Below are positions 7,440 to 13,617 of a DNA stretch of 31,056 bases, piece by piece (position 1 is the first letter of the stretch; the number at the start of each line of letters is the position of its first letter). The position numbers and the translations under genes are program-made. The notes beneath the pieces were generated by a model, which was not told the DNA's origin, searched no databases, and saw nothing but the letters and a program-made list of their open reading frames with translations. Location: NCBI GenBank assembly GCA_964629225.1, contig CAZVQC010000023.1, positions 1-31,056 on the forward strand, read 5' to 3'. The DNA is from RUG14199 sp964629225. GTDB lineage: Bacteria > Bacillota > Clostridia > Oscillospirales > CAG-272.

Positions 7440-9203
7440 ATGAAAAGAATTCTGGCTCTCGTTTTATGTCTTGTTATGACGCTTGCCGTTTTCACTTCCT
7501 GCACTACGCTTGAGGATGAGGACAAGGGCGCCGTTATCGATGTCTACCTTACTAACGAGATCTACAATTTCGATCCTGCGTTCGGATTTACCGATGCTTC
7601 CACTGCGAAGATCATCTCTCTTATCTTCCAGGGTCTCACTCAGCTTGATTCCGACGGAAACTGGCAGAAGGCTCTTATGAAGAGTTATGAGGTGGTGCAG
7701 GACGACGAGGATGGATTCAAGGTCCAGATCACCCTCAAGGATACCAAATGGAGCGATTCCAGAGTCGTTCAGGCAAATGACATAGTTTACGCTTGGAAAA
7801 GGATCCTCGATCCCGACTTCAAGTGTGAGGCTGCTGCCATGCTCTACGATATCAAGAACGCAAGCAAGGTCAAAATGGGAGATGCTTCCATTGACGACTT
7901 GGGCGTAGTCGCTGTTGATACTCTCATTCTTGAGATAGAATTTGAGCACAAGGTGGATCTCGACGGTTTCTTCAGAATAGTTGCAAGCCCCGCTCTCGTG
8001 GCTCTCCGTGAGGACATCGTATCCGTCAATGAGAACTGGGCGAAGAAGGCTTCCTCCATGGTCACTAACGGTCCCTTCGACATCAAGGAGCTTGACTACG
8101 GTGAGACTCTCCGCCTTGAGAGAAACTCTTATTACTTCCGCGATACCGAGGAAAATGACATTCTCGATAAGTACGTCATCCCCTACAGGATCATTACTCA
8201 CTACGATATCGGCACTACGGAGGATCAGCTTGACGCTTTCCTCAGCGGTGACATTCATTATCTCGGTGAGATACCTCTTGAGTCAAGGCAGGAGTACGCA
8301 AGCTACGCCAACGCTACCGATATTGCCGTAACTCACACATATCTCTTCAATCAGAGCAACAAACTCTTTGCAAATGCGGATGTGAGACGTGCGCTCTCCA
8401 TGGCTATCGACAGACAGCACGTGGTGGAACTCGTCACATACGCAAAGCCCGCCACCGGACTCATTCCCTACGGAGTTTTCGATGCCAACGGCAAGAATTC
8501 TTTCCGTGAGGTGGCAGACAAGGAGGGTGCTCTTGTCAACACTGCCGCAGACCTTGAAGGTGCAAAGTCCCTTCTCAGAAGCGCGGGTGTTACGAGCGGT
8601 ACCTTCACTATCACGATAAGAGACGATGAGGTTGATCTGGCGGTTGCTTCCTACGTCAAGTCCGTTTGGGAAGAACTTGGATTCACAGTCAAGGTAAGAC
8701 CCCTTGTCTACTCCACCGATGCTACCGACAGTACCGTCATCAGTGACGACTTCTGCGCTGCATATCAGACCGGCAACTTCGACGTTATCGCATACGATGC
8801 ACAGATGCTGACCAGTGATGCATACTGCGCTCTCGCTCCCTTTGCGACGACTCTTTCCGGTAACGGCGTTAATATGTCATCTCCCACATATGATGTGAGA
8901 GGTCACGTTTCCGGCTATTCAAACACCGAGTATGACGCTATCTTTGATTCCTATCTTGCTTCCGCTGACGGCAGCGAGAGGACTCAGTACCTGCATCAGG
9001 CCGAAAAGATGCTCCTTGAGGATGCTGTCATAATGCCTGTGTTCTTTGAGCAGGATGCGTTCTTGTACTCGAACATTCTCAGCAATCTCAACGGTACTTA
9101 TTTCGGTAAGGACTTCAATTCGATGAAGATGAAGGATTACATGACTTATAAAGAGGATGCATCCGCCAACGGTGATGCTTACCTTAACGATGTCCGTGAG
9201 TGA
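7440..9203 (+). CDS. Peptide-type ABC transporter substrate-binding lipoprotein (SBP family 5)
   Basis: 587 residues. It starts with a lipoprotein signal peptide ending in VFTSC, so Cys21 should be lipidated and the protein anchored outside the membrane. The mature part matches the OppA/DppA solute-binding family: a YNFDPAFGFTD-type first strand, the conserved NGPFDIKEL segment, VRRALSMAIDRQ at about 330, and a C-terminal region with MPVFFEQDAF. These proteins capture oligopeptides (sometimes sugars or metal complexes) for an ABC importer. No permease or ATPase gene is adjacent, so it is an orphan receptor here, with its own promoter and terminator. It may serve a transporter encoded elsewhere or act in sensing. 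Substrate unknown. Confidence 0.92.
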   Translation: MKRILALVLCLVMTLAVFTSCTTLEDEDKGAVIDVYLTNEIYNFDPAFGFTDASTAKIISLIFQGLTQLDSDGNWQKALMKSYEVVQDDEDGFKVQITLKDTKWSDSRVVQANDIVYAWKRILDPDFKCEAAAMLYDIKNASKVKMGDASIDDLGVVAVDTLILEIEFEHKVDLDGFFRIVASPALVALREDIVSVNENWAKKASSMVTNGPFDIKELDYGETLRLERNSYYFRDTEENDILDKYVIPYRIITHYDIGTTEDQLDAFLSGDIHYLGEIPLESRQEYASYANATDIAVTHTYLFNQSNKLFANADVRRALSMAIDRQHVVELVTYAKPATGLIPYGVFDANGKNSFREVADKEGALVNTAADLEGAKSLLRSAGVTSGTFTITIRDDEVDLAVASYVKSVWEELGFTVKVRPLVYSTDATDSTVISDDFCAAYQTGNFDVIAYDAQMLTSDAYCALAPFATTLSGNGVNMSSPTYDVRGHVSGYSNTEYDAIFDSYLASADGSERTQYLHQAEKMLLEDAVIMPVFFEQDAFLYSNILSNLNGTYFGKDFNSMKMKDYMTYKEDASANGDAYLNDVRE

Positions 9204-9249
9204 CAGACGCATCATCTGTGGCTGACTGACGGCAAGTCATTGATATTCG

Positions 9250-9280
9250 GATCCGCATCTTCGGATGCGGATCTTCTTTT
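9250..9280 (+). terminator. Rho-independent terminator of the binding protein gene
   Basis: A 10-bp perfect stem (9250-9259 with 9264-9273) closed by a TTCG tetraloop is followed by TTCTTTT. It lies 46 bases after the stop codon. Confidence 0.8.
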
Positions 9281-9293
9281 CGGATAACATTCC

Positions 9294-9319
9294 TTCGGGG
9301 CGGCACTCACCGCCCCGAA
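9294..9319 (+). other. Second GC-rich hairpin in the leader before the DUF4364 gene
   Basis: A 10-bp perfect stem (9294-9303 TTCGGGGCGG with 9310-9319) has a 6-base loop and no T-run after it. It sits 14 bases beyond the terminator and 40 bases before the next start codon. It may be a 5' stabiliser or insulator for the downstream gene, or a backup terminator that needs Rho; its role is unknown. Confidence 0.5.
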
Positions 9320-9359
9320 AGGTTCGTATCCGACTATCAAAACGAAAGGAAACGAAGAT

Positions 9360-10010
9360 ATGAAATCACTTCTGACTCAGCCCGGAGAGATCAAAATATT
9401 CATTCTTTATCTTCTTGACAAGATCGGTTATCCTCTTGATTATCCCAGCATCGGTTCCATCGTGATGCAAGACGGCATAGTCAATTTTTTTGACTTTGCC
9501 GAGTGCTTTTTCGCTCTCGTTGAGGCCGGGCACATCAGGGAAGTCTACCCGGACGGGGATGCTCCCGATATCATGGATGTTCCCGCCGACCCCAATGTGC
9601 CTCCCTTTGACGATACGGAAGATATTGAGGCGGAGTGTGTTGAGGATGATGAGAGCCTTCCGAGGAAACTCTACGAGGTGACGGAGACCGGTCACCGTGT
9701 GGCGGTGGGACTCAGTGACAGCCTCATGGTATCCGTCCGTGAGAAAAGCTATCGCAGTGCTCTGCGCCATCTCTCTCTCAAGAAGAGAGGTGCGACTTTT
9801 AAAAAGAGCTTTTGTGACGATGGAGACGGTTACCTTGTCGATTGCTCCATAACAGACAAGGACGGAGTGGCTTTGGATTTGACGATCCGGGCCGACAGCA
9901 AGTATCAGCTTGATAGGATGCTGAAAAACTTTGACGAGCGTCCGGAGGTCATTTTTCGAGGGGTAGTTGCTCTCATGAGCGGTGACGTTAATTACCTTTT
10001 TGAACAGTGA
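9360..10010 (+). CDS. DUF4364 family protein
   Basis: 216 residues, soluble, no signal peptide. The N-terminus (EIKIFILYLLDKIGYPLDY, then a helix-rich segment to about 60) and the C-terminal half (EKSYRSALRHLSLKKRG to the end) match DUF4364, a family I know from Clostridia with a predicted winged-helix start and no established function. Residues 61-105 are an acidic insert (PDGDAPD through ECVEDDESL) linking the two parts. The start has AAAGGA at 9346-9351. It is monocistronic, with a clean terminator just downstream, and precedes the sigma factor gene. A DNA-binding regulatory role is plausible from the predicted fold but unproven. Confidence 0.8.
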   Translation: MKSLLTQPGEIKIFILYLLDKIGYPLDYPSIGSIVMQDGIVNFFDFAECFFALVEAGHIREVYPDGDAPDIMDVPADPNVPPFDDTEDIEAECVEDDESLPRKLYEVTETGHRVAVGLSDSLMVSVREKSYRSALRHLSLKKRGATFKKSFCDDGDGYLVDCSITDKDGVALDLTIRADSKYQLDRMLKNFDERPEVIFRGVVALMSGDVNYLFEQ

Positions 10011-10048
10011 TAATTTGTCGAAATCACAAAAACGATTTGTGCAATCTG

Positions 10049-10071
10049 CACCCCTAAAAGGGGTGTTTTTT
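10049..10071 (+). terminator. Rho-independent terminator of the DUF4364 gene
   Basis: A 6-bp stem CACCCC/GGGGTG (10049-10054 with 10060-10065), a TAAAA loop, and six T's at 10066-10071 form a textbook intrinsic terminator 38 bases after the stop. Confidence 0.85.
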
Positions 10072-10133
10072 GTTGTCTTTTAACCAAATTACAAAATGAG
10101 CCGCAAATCGAGGGGCTTTAAGTTAAAAATGCC

Positions 10134-10161
10134 TTGACATTTTTGTCAAATCTGTTATAAT
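10134..10161 (+). promoter_or_regulatory. Sigma-A promoter of the sigma factor gene, with overlapping inverted repeat
   Basis: A perfect TTGACA at 10134-10139 and a perfect TATAAT at 10156-10161 are spaced by 16 bases. The -35 box forms one half of an inverted repeat TTGACA / TGTCAA (10134-10139 and 10144-10149), which could be an operator overlapping RNA polymerase contacts or chance. Transcription from about 10168 leaves a leader of about 250 bases before the ATG at 10416. Confidence 0.85.
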
Positions 10162-10171
10162 AATCTCAGTT

Positions 10172-10224
10172 ACTCTTGCTACGCAAGAGTCGCAAGCTTC
10201 GCTTGCCTGTGCCATTCGGCACAG
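10172..10224 (+). other. Three tandem hairpins at the 5' end of the sigma factor mRNA
   Basis: Three perfect stems follow one another almost without spacing. They are ACTCTTGC/GCAAGAGT with loop TAC (10172-10190), GCAAGC/GCTTGC with loop TTC (10192-10206), and CTGTGCC/GGCACAG with loop ATTC (10207-10224). They begin about 4 bases after the predicted transcription start. None is followed by a T-run, so they are not simple terminators. They may protect the 5' end or form a compact regulatory fold. Confidence 0.7.
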
Positions 10225-10319
10225 CAGAGATATTGACGGCCTTGTAAAATGCTCCTGTTATCGGAGATCTTCTTCGCGCAAGGGTCTTTGTGTGCCCTGC
10301 TTTGTGACGGATCTTGATA

Positions 10320-10370
10320 TTCCGCTTCATAGCGGGAAATGACATCACTTGAAACTCATTGACCCGCTAT
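10320..10370 (+). promoter_or_regulatory. Pair of mutually exclusive stems in the sigma factor leader
   Basis: Hairpin A pairs 10320-10326 (TTCCGCT) with 10331-10337. Hairpin B pairs 10329-10336 (ATAGCGGG) with 10363-10370 (CCCGCTAT), continued by AATGA/TCATT (10338-10342 with 10356-10360) around a 13-base loop. Both use AGCGGG at 10331-10336, so only one can form at a time. They lie 46 bases or more before the likely start codon. A small third stem (10376-10380/10387-10391) follows. The layout is that of an RNA switch, but no known riboswitch class is recognised. Confidence 0.45.
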
Positions 10371-10415
10371 TTATCTCGGACGGTATTCCGAAGAAATGAA
10401 AGACACCCCATAGAA

Positions 10416-11009
10416 ATGTTAGATACAGAACTTGAAGAAACACTGAAAAGAATTGAGGAGGGAAGCGACGAGGCTTTTGAAAAGCTTTCGGCGTCATACG
10501 AGCCTCTGGTCAAGAGCATCGCATCGTCCTTTGACAGAAAGGTCGTGGATGAGGGCGGTGAGAGCATTTTCGGTGATCTTCATCAAGAACTGGTGGTAGC
10601 GCTCTACAAGGCGGCGGTCACCTTCCGTCGGGACCAAAAGGATGTCACCTTCGGTTGCTATGCCAAGAGATGCCTGCGGAACCGTGCCATTTCTTGTTTG
10701 AGAAAGGTAAAAGCGGCATCGAGACGGGAGGCGAGGCTGAGGCGGCGACTTGCGGCAGATACCGGCGGTACAAGCAGTTTCCGTAACGGCTTTTTATCCG
10801 ATATTATCGGAGAAAACGGTGAGGTCGGTGACGTTGCTTTTGCACTGTCGGGATTCGGGCTGTCGGAGCTTGAGTCCACCGCCGTGGGGATGTATCTTGG
10901 CGGCATGGGACCTTGTGAGATATCCCGTGCCACAGGCAAAAGCGAAAGAAGCATCAACAACGCCCTCTACAGAGCAAGGTCGAAGATCCGAAAGGGTAGC
11001 TGCAAGTAA
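10416..11009 (+). CDS. Sigma-70 family RNA polymerase sigma factor, SigH-like
   Basis: 197 residues from the ATG at 10416. Region 2 covers about 20-100 and contains DLHQELVVALYKAAVTF, FGCYAKRCLRNRAISCLRK, the core-binding and -10-recognition segments as arranged in sigma-H. Region 4 covers about 145-195 with a helix-turn-helix (ISRATGKSERSINNALYRARSKIRK) for -35 binding. There is no region 1 or 3, as expected of a small alternative sigma. In Firmicutes sigH lies close to rlmB, which is also the case here and supports SigH-like, though I would not assign identity. The frame is open back to a TTG at 10359 buried in a hairpin; no start has a good ribosome binding site. A five-codon frame MKDTP (10396-10413) ends two bases before the ATG and may couple translation. 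Confidence 0.85.
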   Translation: MLDTELEETLKRIEEGSDEAFEKLSASYEPLVKSIASSFDRKVVDEGGESIFGDLHQELVVALYKAAVTFRRDQKDVTFGCYAKRCLRNRAISCLRKVKAASRREARLRRRLAADTGGTSSFRNGFLSDIIGENGEVGDVAFALSGFGLSELESTAVGMYLGGMGPCEISRATGKSERSINNALYRARSKIRKGSCK

Positions 11010-11106
11010 GGAAGAGTCTTAGCCCGACTCGTATTTTAACAGCCTTCTCCTTTTTTAATGGGTACGGAGGCAAAGATCGGTCTGTAACGCAATAGCGTTC
11101 ACATAT

Positions 11107-11169
11107 GTTCGTGTAGCTTAATTCAGAGCATTGGCGACAAAGGTGGCGGTCAAAGTCCGCCCGCGGGCA
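11107..11169 (+). ncRNA. tRNA-like element, probably a decayed tRNA
   Basis: The stretch folds as most of a tRNA cloverleaf. A 7-bp acceptor stem (11107-11113 with 11162-11168, three G-U pairs), a two-base TA linker, and a 4-bp D stem GCTT/GAGC are present. A 5-bp T stem GGCGG/CCGCC with a 7-base loop directly abuts the acceptor 3' strand, and an A follows at the discriminator position. The anticodon arm is missing: only 14 bases separate A11130 from the T stem where about 22 are needed. The D loop lacks GG and the T loop lacks TTC. It cannot be a working tRNA. It sits between the sigma and zinc-ribbon genes and may be a relic or coincidence. Confidence 0.3.
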
Positions 11170-11212
11170 AAAATTATTTATTTTTCCCATCTTGGGTAAG
11201 CGAGGTAAAACC

Positions 11213-11491
11213 ATGTTTCAAGACAAGACATTGAAATGCACCGAATGCGGAGAGGACTTCGTATTCACAGCGGGCGAGCAGGAATTCTATGCGGAAAAAG
11301 GCTTCCAGAATGAGCCCCGCAGATGCAAAAAGTGCCGTGACGCCCGTAAATCTGCGTCCAAGGCTAGCAGAGAGACATTCACTACTGTTTGCGCACAGTG
11401 CGGCAAGGAAGCAACAGTTCCTTTTCAGCCTACCGACGACAGACCGGTGTACTGCAGTGAGTGCTTTGCGGCTATGAAGAACGCCGACTGA
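11213..11491 (+). CDS. Small double zinc-ribbon protein
   Basis: 92 residues with two Cys4 zinc ribbons. The first is CTECGEDF...CKKCRD (residues 9-42), including the EQEFYAEKGFQNEPRRC block typical of a small clostridial zinc-ribbon family. The second is CAQCGKEATVPF...YCSECF (about 62-87), of the CxxC-CxxC type. No enzymatic domain is present; it probably binds nucleic acid or a protein partner, but the function is not known. The ATG at 11213 has GAGGT at 11202-11206; an in-frame TTG at 11192 is unlikely. A strong terminator lies 138 bases beyond the stop. No promoter is obvious between the sigma gene and this one, so read-through from the sigma operon is possible. Confidence 0.85.
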   Translation: MFQDKTLKCTECGEDFVFTAGEQEFYAEKGFQNEPRRCKKCRDARKSASKASRETFTTVCAQCGKEATVPFQPTDDRPVYCSECFAAMKNAD

Positions 11492-11628
11492 GCGCTATCG
11501 AACTTTTTTCGGCAATATATTGATTTTACCGGATATTGGCTGTCTCCCCGTGTCGATCTTCGATACTTTTCGGGGCGAAGCCAAGTTACCGTTTCGATCT
11601 TTTGTCACGCGAAGACGTTCGCAATCAT

Positions 11629-11652
11629 GACCCGCCATAGGCGGGTCTTTTT
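11629..11652 (+). terminator. Rho-independent terminator after the zinc-ribbon gene
   Basis: An 8-bp perfect stem GACCCGCC/GGCGGGTC (11629-11636 with 11640-11647) has a 3-base loop and is followed by five T's. The 11492-11628 interval before it shows no gene. Confidence 0.85.
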
Positions 11653-11815
11653 GCGCTTTTTACAGTGCGGCATCCTTTTTTGGGCGTTATGGGACGGCGA
11701 ACTTTTTAAGCTTTCGAATGACTTTTTCTGTGAATTTCGGCTTTTTATCGGTGCATTTTTCGGAGAGCCATCCGTAAATAATTGTTTTTCTGTTGGGTAA
11801 TAAAATAAAATAATA

Positions 11816-11852
11816 AAAAGTACTGTACTTTTCTCGGAAAGTGTGATATACT
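11816..11852 (+). promoter_or_regulatory. Likely rlmB promoter with an overlapping 17-base palindrome
   Basis: AAAAGTAC-T-GTACTTTT (11816-11832) is a perfect 8+8 inverted repeat around one base. A TATACT at 11847-11852 is a good -10 box; the -35 position (11824-11829, TGTACT) is poor and falls inside the palindrome. The arrangement suggests a repressor or activator binding site covering the -35 region. No known operator is recognised. Transcription would start near 11859. Confidence 0.5.
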
Positions 11853-11858
11853 GGTAGT

Positions 11859-12112
11859 TAATAGTGGATAGTTATGCAGAGACGAAGCATGGGCTTTTGA
11901 ACTCTTGCTCTTTTCTCTTCGGTTTCCGGCGGTCATTACCGTTTGAAAAGCCGTTCGGAAGGGAAGCGGCAGGAGGCGAGGAAAGAAATAAGAAGTGGTT
12001 CTCCGTTCGGTGGAAGACTTCTTGGAGTACGGTGAATGCGGATCGGATCGGTCGGAGTGCCCCTCGGTCATCAGCCTATATTTCATCCAAAGAAAAATAA
12101 AAGGAATTGCAA
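11859..12112 (+). other. Long untranslated leader upstream of rlmB
   Basis: About 250 bases separate the predicted transcription start from the rlmB ATG. A 78-codon open frame starting with GTG at 11864 runs through it, but it has no ribosome binding site and an ordinary-looking random composition, so I do not call it a gene. A 7-bp stem AAGAAGT/ACTTCTT (11990-11996 with 12017-12023) with further pairing inside its loop is visible. No known riboswitch or T-box motif is recognised. Confidence 0.35.
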
Positions 12113-13588
12113 ATGGAACAAAACGGAAGGAACAAAAAGCCCTTCAAGAATAACGGTCAGAACAGAGCCGGGAAGAGGGCGGCCTCCGCCGGCGGTGCCG
12201 CAGGCAAGGATCCCGGAAAAAAGCGACCCGATAACAGAAACGGGAATCGCCAAAAGCAGATAACACGAAATGAGAAGCGCCCGACACCGGAAGATGCCGT
12301 CACCGATCTTAGGAGTGAACTTCTTCCGATGGAGGAGCTTAAAAGACCGAAAAAAAGCAGAGCCGACTACAGCAGTAGTTACACTCTGATCGAGAGCTTC
12401 GAAGCAGAAGAAAAAAACGCATCAAGAGCAAGAACCAACGACGGTGAAGGCTATTCAAGGCCCGATACGGAGCGTTTTGAAAAGGGTTCGGGGAACGGTA
12501 AAAAGAACAGCGGAAGATCTCAAAAAAAGCCCCGTAATGCCCCCACGGACAGCGTTGGAGCTGCAAGAGAGGACGGCATCGGTCCATCGACCGATGAAAA
12601 GAGATCTCAAAGCAAAAAAAGCGGCAAGAACATCTCCGATGGGAAGAACCAAAGGGGAAAGAAGCGCTATCCGCCGAAATACGGATTCGTGGACACCGCT
12701 CCGGAGGATGACTCCATCAGGACAAGGTCGAATACCTACGTTCACGTGGATTATTCCGACGATGACATAATCCCGGGGGATGCATTCGAATACGATGCAC
12801 CGGAGACTGAAAAAAAGCGTTTCACTGCCGCTGAAAGGCGAAACGAGAGTGCCGTTCCCGGCGCAGTAGTCGGAAGGAACGCCGTGAGGGAGCTTTTGAG
12901 AAACGGCCGCAGTGTCGACAAGCTCTACATAAAGAGCGGGAATCGGGAAGGCTCCATCGTAGTTTTGGTGGCAGAGGCGGTCAGCAGAAAGATACCGATA
13001 GTTGAGGTGTCCCAAGACAAATTGGATGCCCTGTCCGGTGGCGCAAATCACCAGGGTGTGGTGGCTTTGGCGGCGGAAAAACAGTACACCGACATAGACT
13101 CCATTTTAGCAATCGCCAAGGAGCGGGGAGAAATGCCGTTTGTGGTGATAGCCGACGGCATCGAGGATCCGCAGAACTTGGGCACGCTGATCAGGTGTGC
13201 CGAATGCGCCGGTGCCCACGGCATTATAATTCCCAAGAGACGGGCGGTGGGACTTACTCCCACAGTCACTAAGTCATCTGCGGGAGCCATCGAGCATATG
13301 GCTATAGCGAAGGTGTCAAACTTGGCTGATGCCGTTGACAAACTGAAAAAAGCGGGGCTTTGGATATTTGCCGCCGAGGCGGGTGGAGCCCCCTATTATG
13401 AGACCGACTTCAACGTACCGACCGCCATAGTTCTCGGAAGCGAGGGCTTCGGTGTCGGCAGACTGATCAAAGAAAAGTCCGACTTCACAGTCTCTATACC
13501 AATGTACGGGCACGTGAATTCCCTCAACGTTGCGACAGCGGCATCGGTGATACTTTGTCACGTCGCAAGAATTCATCACGGCTCTTGA
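12113..13588 (+). CDS. rlmB: 23S rRNA 2'-O-methyltransferase RlmB-like (SpoU/TrmH family) with long charged N-terminus
   Basis: 491 residues. The last 240 (from VVGRNAVREL at about 252) are a complete SpoU/TrmH methyltransferase: substrate-binding start, ADGIEDPQNLGTLIRCAE at about 347 (motif 1, catalytic Arg and Asn), LGSEGFG at about 441 (motif 2), and IPMYGHVNSLNVATA at about 463 (motif 3, the knotted SAM site). RlmB methylates the ribose of G2251 (E. coli numbering) in 23S rRNA. The first 250 residues are predicted disordered, rich in Lys, Arg, Asn, Gly and Ser, then mixed acidic; ordinary RlmB lacks this, and it may bind rRNA. AAAAGGA at 12099-12105 fixes the ATG. The next gene follows after 29 bases. 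Confidence 0.9.
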   Translation: MEQNGRNKKPFKNNGQNRAGKRAASAGGAAGKDPGKKRPDNRNGNRQKQITRNEKRPTPEDAVTDLRSELLPMEELKRPKKSRADYSSSYTLIESFEAEEKNASRARTNDGEGYSRPDTERFEKGSGNGKKNSGRSQKKPRNAPTDSVGAAREDGIGPSTDEKRSQSKKSGKNISDGKNQRGKKRYPPKYGFVDTAPEDDSIRTRSNTYVHVDYSDDDIIPGDAFEYDAPETEKKRFTAAERRNESAVPGAVVGRNAVRELLRNGRSVDKLYIKSGNREGSIVVLVAEAVSRKIPIVEVSQDKLDALSGGANHQGVVALAAEKQYTDIDSILAIAKERGEMPFVVIADGIEDPQNLGTLIRCAECAGAHGIIIPKRRAVGLTPTVTKSSAGAIEHMAIAKVSNLADAVDKLKKAGLWIFAAEAGGAPYYETDFNVPTAIVLGSEGFGVGRLIKEKSDFTVSIPMYGHVNSLNVATAASVILCHVARIHHGS

Positions 13589-13617
13589 GCCGCCCTTCGG
13601 AAAGGATGGAACGATTC

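Noticed and set aside
10166..10348. 60-codon minus-strand frame over the sigma leader
   Set aside because: It is the reverse complement of the hairpin-rich leader; no ribosome binding site and no family resemblance.
11864..12100. 78-codon open frame between the putative rlmB promoter and rlmB
   Set aside because: GTG start without a ribosome binding site, composition unlike the neighbouring genes and no recognisable motif; treated as untranslated leader.
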